64,000 nucleotides of DNA from positions 62,907,118 to 62,971,117 of the forward strand of contig CM049317.1 of assembly GCA_026874595.1 (NCBI GenBank), given 5' to 3'. Of the stretch, positions 23,354 through 37,600 are shown piece by piece; the first letter of the stretch is position 1, and every line of letters begins with the position of its first letter. Both the position numbers and the translations under genes were made by a program. Below the pieces are notes generated by a model. That model did not search any database and was not told where the DNA came from. It worked only from the letters and a program-made list of their open reading frames with translations. This DNA is from Sipunculus nudus (lineage: Eukaryota; Annelida; Sipuncula; Golfingiida; Sipunculidae).

Positions 23354-26300
23354 ATTGAACGATATTGCCCTTACTTTTGATATTAATGTTCACTATCCGG
23401 GACTGCTGTGTAGCCAGGGGACCCGTCTGTCACCATTTGGTTCTTATCAGTGTGTATTTTTAGGAAAATGCTGCATTTCTGTTGTGATTTTGCCGTAAGG
23501 AAAGAATTAGCAAAGCATCAGCAAAGTGTAAGCAAAGGGATTATGCTTTCATAGTTGATTTTTTTCACCATTTTCTGAAGAAATAATGTATTTTTGGACT
23601 TTGCGGGGGTCTAATAATGCCAGAAATGGTAAAACACTGTAGGTAAATTGTGTTAAAATTGGAAAATGGGTCCAAGAATTCAATAAATGACTTTTTTTAA
23701 AAATTGCAGAACTATACATTATCGGTTTTGATTGAACGATATTGCCCTTACTTTTGATATTAATGTTCACTTTCCGGGACTGATGTGTAGCCAGGGGACC
23801 CGTCTGTCACCATATGGTTCTTATCAGTGTGTATTTTTAGGAAAATGCTGCATTTCTGTTGTGATTTTGCCGTAAGCAAAGAATTAGCAAAGCATCAGCA
23901 AAGTGTAAGCAAAGGGATTATGCCTTCATAGTTGCTTTTTTTCACCATTTTCTGAAGAAATCATGTATTTTCGGACTTTGCGGGGGTCTAATAATGTCCG
24001 AAATGGTAAAACATTGTAGGTAAATTGTGTTAAAATTGGAAAATGGGCCAAAGAAATCAATAAATGACTTTTTTAAAAATTGCAGAATTATACATTACCG
24101 GTTTTGATTGAACAATATTGCCCTTACTTTTGATATTAATGTTCACTACCCGGGACTGCTGTGTAGCCAGGGGACCCGTCTGTCCCCATATGGGTCATAT
24201 CAGTGTGTTTTTTTTTTGGAAAATGCTGCATTTCTGTTGTGATTTTGCCGTAAGCAAAGAATAAGCAAAGCATAAGCAAAGTGTAAGCAATGGGATTATG
24301 CCTTCTAAATTGCTTTTTGGCACCACTTTCTGAAGAAAACAATGTACTTTTGGACTTTGTGGGGGTCCCATAATGTCAGAAATGGTGAAACACTGTAGGT
24401 AAATTCTGATAAAATTAGAAAATGGGTCCCAGGAATCAATAAATGACTTTTTTAAAGTAGCAGAATTTTACATTTGTGGTTTTGATTGAACGATATTGCC
24501 CTTACTTTTGATATTAATATTCACTAACCGGGACTTCTGTGTAGCCAGGGGAACCGTCTGTCTCCATATGGGTCATATCAGTGTATATTTTTAGGAAAAT
24601 GCTGCATTTCTGTTGTGATTTTGCGGTAAGCAAAGAATAAGCAGACCATAAGCAAAGTGTAAGCAAAGGGATTATGTCTTAATAATTGCTTTTTGGCACC
24701 ATTTTCTGAAAAAAATATTGTATTTTTGGGCTTTGCGGGGGTCTAATAATGTCAGAAATGGTGAAACACTGAAAGTAAATTGTGTTAAAATTGGAAAATG
24801 TGTCCAATAAATCAATAATGACTTTTTTAAAAATTGCAGAATTATACATTCGCGGTTTTGATTGAACGATATTGCCCTTACTTTTGATATTAATGTTCAC
24901 TGACCGGGACTGCTGTGTAGCTAGGGGACCCGTCTGTCCCCCCTTTGGGTCATATCAGTGTGTATTTTTAGGAAAATGCTGCATTTCTGTTGTGATTTTG
25001 CCGTAAGCAAAGAATAAGCAAAGAATCAGCAAAGTGTAAGCAAAGGTATTATGCCTTCATAATTGCTTTTTTTTCTCCATTTTCTGAAGAAATAATGTAT
25101 TTTTGGACTTTGCGGGGGTCTAATAATTTCAGAAATGGTAAAACATTGTAAGTTAATTGTGTCAAAATTGGAAAATGGGTCCAAGAAATCAATAAATGAC
25201 TTTTTTAAAAATATAAGAATTATACATTTGCGGTTTTGATTGAACGATATTGCCCTTACTTTTGATATTAATGTTCACTAACCGGGACTGCTGTGTAGCC
25301 AGGGGACCCGTCTGTACCCATATGGGTCATATCAGTGTGTATTTTTAGGAAAATGCTTCATTTCTGTTGTGATTTTGCCATAAGCAAAGAATAAGCAAAG
25401 CATCAGCAAAGTGTAAGCAAAGGGATTATGCCTTCATAGTTGCTTTTTTTCACCATTTTCTGAAGAAATAATGTATTTTTGGACTTTGCGGAGGTATAAT
25501 AATGTCAGAAATGGTAAAACATTGTAGGTTAATTGTGTTAAAATTGGAAAATGGGTTCAAGAAATCAATAAATGACTTTTTTAAAAATAGAAGAATTATA
25601 TATTTGCGGTCTTTATTGAACGATATTGCCCTTACTTTTGATATTAATGTTCACTGACCGGGACTGCTGTGTAGCTAGGGGACCCGTCTGTCCCCCCTTT
25701 GGGTCATATCAGTGTGTATTTTAAGGAAAATGCTGCATTTCTGTTGTGATTTTGCCGTAAGCAAAGAATAAGCAAAGAATCAGCAAAGTGTAAGCAAAGG
25801 GATTATGCCTTCATAATAGCTTTTTTTCTCCATTTTCTGAAGAAAACAATGTACTTTTGGACTTTGCGGGGGTCTAATAATGTCAGAAATGGTCAAACAC
25901 TGTAGGTAAATTCTGTTAAAATTAGAAAATGGGTCCCAGGAATATATAAATGACTGTTTTAAGTAGCAGAATTTTACATTTGTGGTTTTGATTGAACGAT
26001 ATTGCCCTTACTTTCGATATTAATATTCACTAACCGGGACTGCAGTGTAGCCAGGGGACCCGTCTGTCTCCATATGGGTCATATCAGTGTATATTTTTAG
26101 GAAAATGCTGCATTTCTGTTGTGATTTTGCGGTAAGCAAAGAATAAGCAGACCATAAGCAAAGTGTAAGCAAAGGGATTATGTCTTAATAATTGCTTTTT
26201 GGCACCATTTTCTGAAAAAAATATTGTATTTTTGGGCTTTGCGGGGGTCTAATAATGTCAGAAATGGTGAAACACTGAAAGTAAATTGTGTTAAAATTGG

Positions 26301-27496
26301 AAAATGTGTCCAATAAATCAATAATGACTTTTTTAAAAATTGCAGAATTATACATTCGCGGTTTTGATTGAACGATATTGCCCTTACTTTTGATATTAAT
26401 GTTCACTGACCGGGACTGCTGTGTAGCTAGGGGACCCGTCTGTCCCCCCTTTGGGTCATATCAGTGTGTATTTTTAGGAAAATGCTGCATTTCTGTTGTG
26501 ATTTTGCCGTAAGCAAAGAATAAGCAAAGAATCAGCAAAGTGTAAGCAAAGGTATTATGCCTTCATAATTGCTTTTTTTTCTCCATTTTCTGAAGAAATA
26601 ATGTATTTTTGGACTTTGCGGGGGTCTAATAATTTCAGAAATGGTAAAACATTGTAAGTTAATTGTGTCAAAATTGGAAAATGGGTCCAAGAAATCAATA
26701 AATGACTTTTTTTAAAAATATAAGAATTATACATTTGCGGTTTTGATTGAACGATATTGCCCTTACTTTTGATATTAATGTTCACTAACCGGGACTGCTG
26801 TGTAGCCAGGGGACCCGTCTGTACCCATATGGGTCATATCAGTGTGTATTTTTAGGAAAATGCTTCATTTCTGTTGTGATTTTGCCATAAGCAAAGAATA
26901 AGCAAAGCATCAGCAAAGTGTAAGCAAAGGGATTATGCCTTCATAATAGCTTTTTTTCTCCATTTTCTGAATAAATAATGTATTTTTGGGCATTGGGGGG
27001 GTCTAATAATGTCAGAAATGGTCAAACACTGTAGGTAAATTGTGTTAAAATTGGAAAATGGGTCCGATAAATTAATAAATGACTTTTTAAAAATTGCAGA
27101 ATTATACATTACCGGTTTTGATTGAACAATATTGCCCTTATTTTTGATATTAATGGTCACTAACCGGGACTGCTGTGTAGCCAGGGAACCCGTCTGTCTC
27201 CATATGGTTCATATCAGTGTGTATTTTTAGGAAAATGCTGCATTTCTGTTGTGAATTTGCCGTAAGCAAAGAATAAGCAAAGGATCAGCAAAGTGTAAGT
27301 AAAGGGATTATGCCTTCATAATTGCTTTTTTTCACCATTTTCTGAAGAAATAATGTATTTTTGGACTTTGCGGGGGTCTAATAATGTCAGAAATGGTAAA
27401 ACATTGTAGGTAAATTGTGTTAAAATTGGAAAATGGGTCCAAGAAATCAATAAATGACTTTTTTAAAAATAGCAGAATAATACATTTCCGGTTTTG
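23354..27496 (+). repeat. 11-monomer HOR, copy 1 (M-N-O-P-A-B-C-D/P-A-B/E-F/L), 4143 bp
   Basis: Monomers start at 23354, 23731, 24107, 24485, 24861, 25239, 25615, 25991, 26367, 26746 and 27121. Every monomer from M to the second A has a partner 4143-4144 bp downstream. The O monomers here carry CTGATAAAATTAG, whereas the older-looking O at 10550 has CTGTTAAAATTAG. The monomer at 26746 is a mosaic of B (ATGCTTCATTTC), C (AATAGC) and E (GAATAAATAATG, GTCCGATAAATTAATAAATG), and the one at 27121 is F/L. These two close the unit back to M. Confidence 0.92.
24485..27120 (+). repeat. Nested P-A-B-C 4-mer with partial second round
   Basis: P-A-B-C occupies 24485-25990 (1506 bp). The next monomer, 25991, opens as D (TTTCGATATTAATATTCAC, ACTGCAGTG) but becomes P at GTGTATATTTTT, followed by A at 26367 (offset 1506 from 24861) and the B/E mosaic at 26746. 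The D/P chimera is the footprint of an exchange within CCGTCTGTCTCCATATGGG or CATATCAGTG. Confidence 0.9.
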
Positions 27497-30400
27497 ATTG
27501 AACGATATTGCCCTTACTTTTGATATTAATGTTCACTATCCGGGACTGCTGTGTAGCCAGGGGACCCGTCTGTCACCATTTGGTTCTTATCAGTGTGTAT
27601 TTTTAGGAAAATGCTGCATTTCTGTTGTGATTTTGCCGTAAGGAAAGAATTAGCAAAGCATCAGCAAAGTGTAAGCAAAGGGATTATGCTTTCATAGTTG
27701 ATTTTTTTCACCATTTTCTGAAGAAATAATGTATTTTTGGACTTTGCGGGGGTCTAATAATGCCAGAAATGGTAAAACACTGTAGGTAAATTGTGTTAAA
27801 ATTGGAAAATGGGTCCAAGAATTCAATAAATGACTTTTTTTAAAAATTGCAGAACTATACATTATCGGTTTTGATTGAACGATATTGCCCTTACTTTTGA
27901 TATTAATGTTCACTTTCCGGGACTGATGTGTAGCCAGGGCACCCGTCTGTCACCATATGGTTCTTATCAGTGTGTATTTTTAGGAAAATGCTGCATTTCT
28001 GTTGTGATTTTGCCGTAAGCAAAGAATTAGCAAAGCATCAGCAAAGTGTAAGCAAAGGGATTATGCCTTCATAGTTGCTTTTTTTCACCATTTTCTGAAG
28101 AAATCATGTATTTTCGGACTTTGCGGGGGTCTAATAATGTCCGAAATGGTAAAACATTGTAGGTAAATTGTGTTAAAATTGGAAAATGGGCCAAAGAAAT
28201 CAATAAATGACTTTTTTAAAAATTGCAGAATTATACATTACCGGTTTTGATTGAACAATATTGCCCTTACTTTTGATATTAATGTTCACTAACCGGGACT
28301 GCTGTGTAGCCAGGGGACCCGTCTGTCCCCATATGGGTCATATCAGTGTGTTTTTTTTTTTGAAAATGCTGCATTTCTGTTGTGATTTTGCCGTAAGCAA
28401 AGAATAAGCAAAGCATAAGCAAAGTGTAAGCAATGGGATTATGCCTTCTAAATTGCTTTTTGGCACCACTTTCTGAAGAAAACAATGTACTTTTGGACTT
28501 TGTGGGGGTCCCATAATGTCAGAAATGGTGAAACACTGTAGGTAAATTCTGATAAAATTAGAAAATGGGTCCCAGGAATCAATAAATGACTTTTTTAAAG
28601 TAGCAGAATTTTACATTTGTGGTTTTGATTGAACGATATTGCCCTTACTTTTGATATTAATATTCACTAACCGGGACTTCTGTGTAGCCAGGGGAACCGT
28701 CTGTCTCCATATGGGTCATATCAGTGTATATTTTTAGGAAAATGCTGCATTTCTGTTGTGATTTTGCGGTAAGCAAAGAATAAGCAGACCATAAGCAAAG
28801 TGTAAGCAAAGGGATTATGTCTTAATAATTGCTTTTTGGCACCATTTTCTGAAAAAAATATTGTATTTTTGGGCTTTGCGGGGGTCTAATAATGTCAGAA
28901 ATGGTGAAACACTGAAAGTAAATTGTGTTAAAATTGGAAAATGTGTCCAATAAATCAATAATGACTTTTTTAAAAATTGCAGAATTATACATTCGCGGTT
29001 TTGATTGAACGATATTGCCCTTACTTTTGATATTAATGTTCACTGACCGGGACTGCTGTGTAGCTAGGGGACCCGTCTGTCCCCCCTTTGGGTCATATCA
29101 GTGTGTATTTTTAGGAAAATGCTGCATTTCTGTTGTGATTTTGCCGTAAGCAAAGAATAAGCAAAGAATCAGCAAAGTGTAAGCAAAGGTATTATGCCTT
29201 CATAATTGCTTTTTTTTTCTCCATTTTCTGAAGAAATAATGTATTTTTGGACTTTGCGGGGGTCTAATAATTTCAGAAATGGTAAAACATTGTAAGTTAA
29301 TTGTGTCAAAATTGGAAAATGGGTCCAAGAAATCAATAAATGACTTTTTTAAAAATATAAGAATTATACATTTGCGGTTTTGATTGAACGATATTGCCCT
29401 TACTTTTGATATTAATGTTCACTAACCGGGACTGCTGTGTAGCCAGGGGACCCGTCTGTACCCATATGGGTCATATCAGTGTGTATTTTTAGGAAAATGC
29501 TTCATTTCTGTTGTGATTTTGCCATAAGCAAAGAATAAGCAAAGCATCAGCAAAGTGTAAGCAAAGGGATTATGCCTTCATAGTTGCTTTTTTTCACCAT
29601 TTTCTGAAGAAATAATGTATTTTTGGACTTTGCGGAGGTATAATAATGTCAGAAATGGTAAAACATTGTAGGTTAATTGTGTTAAAATTGGAAAATGGGT
29701 TCAAGAAATCAATAAATGACTTTTTTAAAAATAGAAGAATTATATATTTGCGGTCTTTATTGAACGATATTGCCCTTACTTTTGATATTAATGTTCACTG
29801 ACCGGGACTGCTGTGTAGCTAGGGGACCCGTCTGTCCCCCCTTTGGGTCATATCAGTGTGTATTTTAAGGAAAATGCTGCATTTCTGTTGTGATTTTGCC
29901 GTAAGCAAAGAATAAGCAAAGAATCAGCAAAGTGTAAGCAAAGGGATTATGCCTTCATAATAGCTTTTTTTCTCCATTTTCTGAAGAAAACAATGTACTT
30001 TTGGACTTTGCGGGGGTCTAATAATGTCAGAAATGGTCAAACACTGTAGGTAAATTCTGTTAAAATTAGAAAATGGGTCCCAGGAATATATAAATGACTG
30101 TTTTAAGTAGCAGAATTTTACATTTGTGGTTTTGATTGAACGATATTGCCCTTACTTTCGATATTAATATTCACTAACCGGGACTGCAGTGTAGCCAGGG
30201 GACCCGTCTGTCTCCATATGGGTCATATCAGTGTATATTTTTAGGAAAATGCTGCATTTCTGTTGTGATTTTGCGGTAAGCAAAGAATAAGCAGACCATA
30301 AGCAAAGTGTAAGCAAAGGGATTATGTCTTAATAATTGCTTTTTGGCACCATTTTCTGAAAAAAATATTGTATTTTTGGGCTTTGCGGGGGTCTAATAAT

Positions 30401-31640
30401 GTCAGAAATGGTGAAACACTGAAAGTAAATTGTGTTAAAATTGGAAAATGTGTCCAATAAATCAATAATGACTTTTTTAAAAATTGCAGAATTATACATT
30501 CGCGGTTTTGATTGAACGATATTGCCCTTACTTTTGATATTAATGTTCACTGACCGGGACTGCTGTGTAGCTAGGGGACCCGTCTGTCCCCCCTTTGGGT
30601 CATATCAGTGTGTATTTTTAGGAAAATGCTGCATTTCTGTTGTGATTTTGCCGTAAGCAAAGAATAAGCAAAGAATCAGCAAAGTGTAAGCAAAGGTATT
30701 ATGCCTTCATAATTGCTTTTTTTTCTCCATTTTCTGAAGAAATAATGTATTTTTGGACTTTGCGGGGGTCTAATAATTTCAGAAATGGTAAAACATTGTA
30801 AGTTAATTGTGTCAAAATTGGAAAATGGGTCCAAGAAATCAATAAATGACTTTTTTAAAAATATAAGAATTATACATTTGCGGTTTTGATTGAACGATAT
30901 TGCCCTTACTTTTGATATTAATGTTCACTAACCGGGACTGCTGTGTAGCCAGGGGACCCGTCTGTACCCATATGGGTCATATCAGTGTGTATTTTTAGGA
31001 AAATGCTTCATTTCTGTTGTGATTTTGCCATAAGCAAAGAATAAGCAAAGCATCAGCAAAGTGTAAGCAAAGGGATTATGCCTTCATAGTTGCTTTTTTT
31101 CACCATTTTCTGAAGAAATAATGTATTTTTGGACTTTGCGGAGGTATAATAATGTCAGAAATGGTAAAACATTGTAGGTTAATTGTGTTAAAATTGGAAA
31201 ATGGGTTCAAGAAATCAATAAATGACTTTTTTAAAAATAGAAGAATTATATATTTGCGGTCTTTATTGAACGATATTGCCCTTACTTTTGATATTAATGT
31301 TCACTGACCGGGACTGCTGTGTAGCTAGGGGACCCGTCTGTCCCCCCTTTGGGTCATATCAGTGTGTATTTTAAGGAAAATGCTGCATTTCTGTTGTGAT
31401 TTTGCCGTAAGCAAAGAATAAGCAAAGAATCAGCAAAGTGTAAGCAAAGGGATTATGCCTTCATAATAGCTTTTTTTCTCCATTTTCTGAAGAAAACAAT
31501 GTACTTTTGGACTTTGCGGGGGTCTAATAATGTCAGAAATGGTCAAACACTGTAGGTAAATTCTGTTAAAATTAGAAAATGGGTCCCAGGAATATATAAA
31601 TGACTGTTTTAAGTAGCAGAATTTTACATTTGTGGTTTTG
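27497..31640 (+). repeat. 11-monomer HOR, copy 2 (M-N-O-P-A-B-C-D/P-A-B-C), 4144 bp
   Basis: Monomers start at 27497, 27874, 28250, 28628, 29004, 29383, 29759, 30135, 30511, 30889 and 31265. It matches copy 1 at 4143-4144 bp offset up to the second A. It then continues with ordinary B and C monomers and enters the D-B-C' block, where copy 1 instead returns to M. It carries a private GCCAGGGCACCCG variant near 27935. Confidence 0.92.
28628..31640 (+). repeat. Nested 4-mer P-A-B-C, two complete rounds
   Basis: Round one is 28628-30134 (1507 bp) and round two 30135-31640 (1506 bp). The second round begins with the D/P chimera rather than a pure P. Matching monomers A, B and C are 1506-1507 bp apart and look near-identical, including the ATATATAAATGACTG ending of class C. 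Confidence 0.9.
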
Positions 31641-32768
31641 ATTGAACGATATTGCCCTTACTTTCGATATTAATATTCACTAACCGGGACTGCAGTGTAG
31701 CCAGGGGACCCGTCTGTCTCCATATGGGTCATATCAGTGTGTATTTTTAGGAAAATGCTGCATTTCTGTTGTGATTTTGCCGTAAGCAAAGAATAAGCAA
31801 AGAATCAGCAAAGTGTAAGCAAAGGGATTATGCCTTCATAATTGCTTTTTTTTCTCCATTTTCTGAAGAAATAATGTATTTTTGGACTTTGCGGGGGTCT
31901 AATAATTTCAGAAATGGTAAAACATTGTAGGTAAATTGTTTCAAAATTGGAAAATGGGTCCAAGAAATCAATAAATGACTTTTTTAAAAATATAAGAATT
32001 ATACATTTGCGGTTTTGATTGAACGATATTGCCCTTACTTTTGATATTAATGTTCACTAACCGGGACTGCTGTGTAGCCAGGGGACCCGTCTGTACCCAT
32101 ATGGGTCATATCAGTGTGTATTTTTAGGAAAATGCTTCATTTCTGTTGTGATTTTGCCATAAGCAAAGAATAAGCAAAGCATCAGCAAAGTGTAAGCAAA
32201 GGGATTATGCCTTCATAGTTGCTTTTTTTCACCATTTTCTGAAGAAATAATGTATTTTTGGACTTTGCGGAGGTATAATAATGTCCGAAATGGTAAAACA
32301 TTGTAGGTTAATTGTGTTAAAATTGGAAAATGGGTTCAAGAAATCAATAAATGACTTTTTTAAAAATAGAAGAATTATATATTTGCGGTTTTGATTGAAC
32401 GATATTGCCCTTACTTTTGATATTAATGTTCACTGACCGGGACTGCTGTGTAGCTAGGGGACCCGTCTGTCCCCCCTTTGGGTCATATCAGTGTGTATTT
32501 TAAGGAAAATGCTGCATTTCTGTCGTGATTTTGCCGTAAGCAAAGAATAAGCAAAGTATCAGCAAAGTGTAAGCAAAGGGATTATGCCTTCATAATAGCT
32601 TTTTTTCTCCATTTTCTGAAAGAAACAATGTACTTTTGGACTTTGCGGGGTCTAATAATGTCAGAAATGGTCAAACACTGTAGGTAAATTCTGTTAAAAT
32701 TAGAAAATGGGTCCTAGGAATCAATAAATGACTGTTTTAAGTAGCAGAATTTTACATTTGTGGTTTTG
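31641..32768 (+). repeat. 3-monomer unit D-B-C', copy 1 (1128 bp)
   Basis: Monomers start at 31641, 32018 and 32394. B has ATGTCCGAAATGG rather than GTCAGAAATGG. C' has TTTCTGTCGTGATTTTG, AAGTATCAGC, CTGAAAGAAAC, GCGGGGTCTAAT and GTCCTAGGAATC. D keeps GCCAGGGGACCC. Confidence 0.92.
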
Positions 32769-33896
32769 ATTGAACGATATTGCCCTTACTTTCGATATTA
32801 ATATTCACTAACCGGGACTGCAGTGTAGCCAGGCGACCCGTCTGTCTCCATATGGGTCATATCAGTGTGTATTTTTAGGAAAATGCTGCATTTCTGTTGT
32901 GATTTTGCCGTAAGCAAAGAATAAGCAAAGAATCAGCAAAGTGTAAGCAAAGGGATTATGCCTTCATAATTGCTTTTTTTTCTCCATTTTCTGAAGAAAT
33001 AATGTATTTTTGGACTTTGCGGGGGTCTAATAATTTCAGAAATGGTAAAACATTGTAGGTAAATTGTTTCAAAATTGGAAAATGGGTCCAAGAAATCAAT
33101 AAATGACTTTTTTAAAAATATAAGAATTATACATTTGCGGTTTTGATTGAACGATATTGCCCTTACTTTTGATATTAATGTTCACTAACCGGGACTGCTG
33201 TGTAGCCAGGGGACCCGTCTGTACCCATATGGGTCATATCAGTGTGTATTTTTAGGAAAATGCTTCATTTCTGTTGTGATTTTGCCATAAGCAAAGAATA
33301 AGCAAAGCATCAGCAAAGTGTAAGCAAAGGGATTATGCCTTCATAGTTGCTTTTTTTCACCATTTTCTGAAGAAATAATGTATTTTTGGACTTTGCGGAG
33401 GTATAATAATGTCCGAAATGGTAAAACATTGTAGGTTAATTGTGTTAAAATTGGAAAATGGGTTCAAGAAATCAATAAATGACTTTTTTAAAAATAGAAG
33501 AATTATATATTTGCGGTTTTGATTGAACGATATTGCCCTTACTTTTGATATTAATGTTCACTGACCGGGACTGCTGTGTAGCTAGGGGACCCGTCTGTCC
33601 CCCCTTTGGGTCATATCAGTGTGTATTTTAAGGAAAATGCTGCATTTCTGTCGTGATTTTGCCGTAAGCAAAGAATAAGCAAAGTATCAGCAAAGTGTAA
33701 GCAAAGGGATTATGCCTTCATAATAGCTTTTTTTCTCCATTTTCTGAAAGAAACAATGTACTTTTGGACTTTGCGGGGTCTAATAATGTCAGAAATGGTC
33801 AAACACTGTAGGTAAATTCTGTTAAAATTAGAAAATGGGTCCTAGGAATCAATAAATGACTGTTTTAAGTAGCAGAATTTTACATTTGTGGTTTTG
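32769..33896 (+). repeat. 3-monomer unit D-B-C', copy 2 (1128 bp)
   Basis: Monomers start at 32769, 33146 and 33522, each exactly 1128 bp after the first copy and with the same private variants. The D monomer differs in the core (GCCAGGCGACCC), a variant shared with the D' monomer that follows at 33897. The duplication joint therefore lies within or just after this core. Confidence 0.92.
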
Positions 33897-34649
33897 ATTG
33901 AACGATATTGCCCTTACTTTCGATATTAATATTCACTAACCGGGACTGCAGTGTAGCCAGGCGACCCGTCTGTCTCCATATGGGTCATATCAGTGTGTAT
34001 TTTTAGGAAAATGCTGCATTTCTGTTGTGATTTTGCCGTAAGCAAAGAATAAGCAAAGAATCAGCAAAGTGTAAGCAAAGGGATTATGCCTTCATAATTG
34101 TTTTTTTTTCTCCATTTTCTGAAGAAATAATGTATTTTTGGACTTTGCGGGGGTCTAATAATTTCAGAACTGGTAAAAAATTGTAGGTAAATTGTTTCAA
34201 AATTGGAAAATGAGTCCAAGAAATCAATAAATGACTTTTTTAAAAATATAAGAATTATACATTTGCGGTTTTGATTGAACGATATTGCCCTTACTTTTGA
34301 TATTAATGTTCACTAACCGGGACTGCTGTGTAGCCAGGGGACCCGTCTGTCACCATATGGTTCATATCAGTGTGCATTTTTAGGAAAATGCTGCATTTCT
34401 GTTGTGATTTTTGCCGTAAGCAAAGAATAAGCAAAGTATCAGCAAAGTGTAAGCAAAGGTATTATGCCTTCATAATTGCTTTTTGGCACCATTTTCTGAA
34501 TAAATAATGTATTTTTGGGCCCTGGGGGGGTCTAATTATGTCAGAAATGGTGAAACACTGTAGGTAAATTGTGTTAAAATTGGAAAATGGGTCCGATAAA
34601 TTAATAAATGACTTTTTAAAAATTGCAGAATTATACATTACCGGTTTTG
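33897..34649 (+). repeat. D'-E pair preceding the large HOR
   Basis: Monomers start at 33897 and 34274. D' has GCCAGGCGACCC, a T-run of nine after ATAATTG, and AACTGGTAAAAAATTG. E has GTGTGCATTTTT, GATTTTTGCC, GAATAAATAATG and GGGCCCTGGGGGGG, the last differing from the GGGCATTGG of other E copies but shared with the E at 40299. The same pair lies at 39922-40674 and 46702-47455, so the true unit of the next block may begin here. Confidence 0.9.
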
Positions 34650-37600
34650 ATTGAACAATATTGCCCTTATTTTTGATATTAATGGTCACTAACCGGGACT
34701 GCTGTGTAGCCAGGGAACCCGTCTGTCTCCATATGGTTCATATCAGTGTGTATTTTTAGGAAAATGCTGCATTTCTGTTGTGAATTTGCCGTAAGCAAAG
34801 AATAAGCAAAGCATCAGCAAAGTGTAAGCAAAGGGATTATGCCTTCATAATTGCTTTTTTTCACCATTTTCTGAAGAAATAATGTATTTTTGGACTTTGC
34901 GGGGGTCTTATAATGTCAGAAATGGTAAAACATTGTAGGTAAATTGTGTTAAAATTGGAGAATGGGTCAAAGAAATCAATAAATGACTTTTTTTTTAAAA
35001 ATAGCAGAATTATACATTTCCGGTTTTGATTGAACGATATTGCCCTTACTTTTTAATATTAATGTTCACTAACCGGGACTGCTGTGTAGCCAGGGGACCG
35101 TCTGTCTCCATATGGTTCATATCAGTGTGTATTTGTAGGAAAATGCTGCATTTCTGTTGTGATTTTGCCGTAAGCAAAGAATAAGCAAAGCATAAAAAAA
35201 AGTGTAGGCAAAGGGATTATGCCTGCATAATTACTTTTTGGCAAAATTTTCTGAAGAAATAATGTATTTTTGGACTTTGCGGGGTCTAATAATGTCAGAA
35301 ATGGTAAAACATTGTAGGTAAATTGTGTTAAAATTGGAGAATGGGTCAAAGAAATCAATAAATGACTTTTTTTAAAAATAGCAGAATTATACATTTCCGG
35401 TTTTGATTGAACGATATTGCCCTTACTTTTTAATATTAATGTTCACTAACCGGGACTGCTGTGTAGCCAGGGGACCGTCTGTCTCCATATGGTTCATATC
35501 AGTGTGTATTTGTAGGAAAATGCTGCATTTCTGTTGTGATTTTGCCGTTAGCAAAGAATAAGCAAAGCATCAGCAAACTGTAAGCAAAGGGATTATGCCT
35601 TCATAATTGCTTTTTTCACCATTTTCTGAAGAAATAATGTATTTTTGGACTTTGCGAGGGTCTTATGTCAGAAATGGTAAAACATTGTAGGTAAATTGTG
35701 TTAAAATTGGAAAATGGGTCCAAGAAATCAATAAATGAATTTTTTAAAAATAGCAGAATTATACATTATCGGTTTTGATTGAACGATATTGCCCTTACTA
35801 TTGACATTAATGTTCACTAAACGGGACTGCTATGTAGCCAGGGGACCCGTCTGTCCCCATATGGGTCATATCAGTGTGTATTTTTAGGAAAATGCTGCAT
35901 TTCTGTTGTGATTTTGCCGTAAGGAAAGAATTAGCAAAGCATCAGCAAAGTGTAAGCAAAGGGATTATGCTTTCATAGTTGATTTTTTTCACCATTTTCT
36001 GAAGAAATAATGTATTTTTGGACTTTGCGGGGGTCTAATAATGCCAGAAATGGTAAAACACTGTAGGTAAATTGTGTTAAAATTGGAAAATGGGTCCAAG
36101 AATTCAATAAATGACTTTTTTTAAAAATTGCAGAACTATACATTATCGGTTTTGATTGAACGATATTGCCCTTACTTTTGATATTAATGTTCACTTTCCG
36201 GGACTGATGTGTAGCCAGGGGACCCGTCTGTCACCATATGGTTCTTATCAGTGTGTATTTTTAGGAAAATGCTGCATTTCTGTTGTGATTTTGCCGTAAG
36301 CAAAGAATTAGCAAAGCATCAGCAAAGTGTAAGCAAAGGGATTATGCCTTCATAGTTGCTTTTTTTTCACCATTTTCTGAAGAAATCATGTATTTTCGGA
36401 CTTTGCGGGGGTCTAATAATGTCCGAAATGGTAAAACATTGTAGGTAAATTGTGTTAAAATTGGAAAATGGGCCAAAGAAATCAATAAATGACTTTTTTA
36501 AAAATTGCAGAATTATACATTACCGGTTTTGATTGAACAATATTGCCCTTACTTTTGATATTAATGTTCACTAACCGGGACTGCTGTGTAGCCAGGGGAC
36601 CCGTCTGTCCCCATATGGGTCATATCAGTGTGTTTTTTTTTTGGAAAATGCTGCATTTCTGTTGTGATTTTGCCGTAAGCAAAGAATAAGCAAAGCATAA
36701 GCAAAGTGTAAGCAATGGGATTATGCCTTCTAAATTGCTTTTTGGCACCACTTTCTGAAGAAAACAATGTACTTTTGGACTTTGTGGGGGTCCCATAATG
36801 TCAGAAATGGTGAAACACTGTAGGTAAATTCTGATAAAATTAGAAAATGGGTCCCAGGAATCAATAAATGACTTTTTTAAAGTAGCAGAATTTTACATTT
36901 GTGGTTTTGATTGAACGATATTGCCCTTACTTTTGATATTAATATTCACTAACCGGGACTTCTGTGTAGCCAGGGGAACCGTCTGTCTCCATATGGGTCA
37001 TATCAGTGTATATTTTTAGGAAAATGCTGCATTTCTGTTGTGATTTTGCGGTAAGCAAAGAATAAGCAGACCATAAGCAAAGTGTAAGCAAAGGGATTAT
37101 GTCTTAATAATTGCTTTTTGGCACCATTTTCTGAAAAAAATATTGTATTTTTGGGCTTTGCGGGGGTCTAATAATGTCAGAAATGGTGAAACACTGAAAG
37201 TAAATTGTGTTAAAATTGGAAAATGTGTCCAATAAATCAATAATGACTTTTTTAAAAATTGCAGAATTATACATTCGCGGTTTTGATTGAACGATATTGC
37301 CCTTACTTTTGATATTAATGTTCACTGACCGGGACTGCTGTGTAGCTAGGGGACCCGTCTGTCCCCCCTTTGGGTCATATCAGTGTGTATTTTTAGGAAA
37401 ATGCTGCATTTCTGTTGTGATTTTGCCGTAAGCAAAGAATAAGCAAAGAATCAGCAAAGTGTAAGCAAAGGTATTATGCCTTCATAATTGCTTTTTTTTC
37501 TCCATTTTCTGAAGAAATAATGTATTTTTGGACTTTGCGGGGGTCTAATAATTTCAGAAATGGTAAAACATTGTAAGTTAATTGTGTCAAAATTGGAAAA

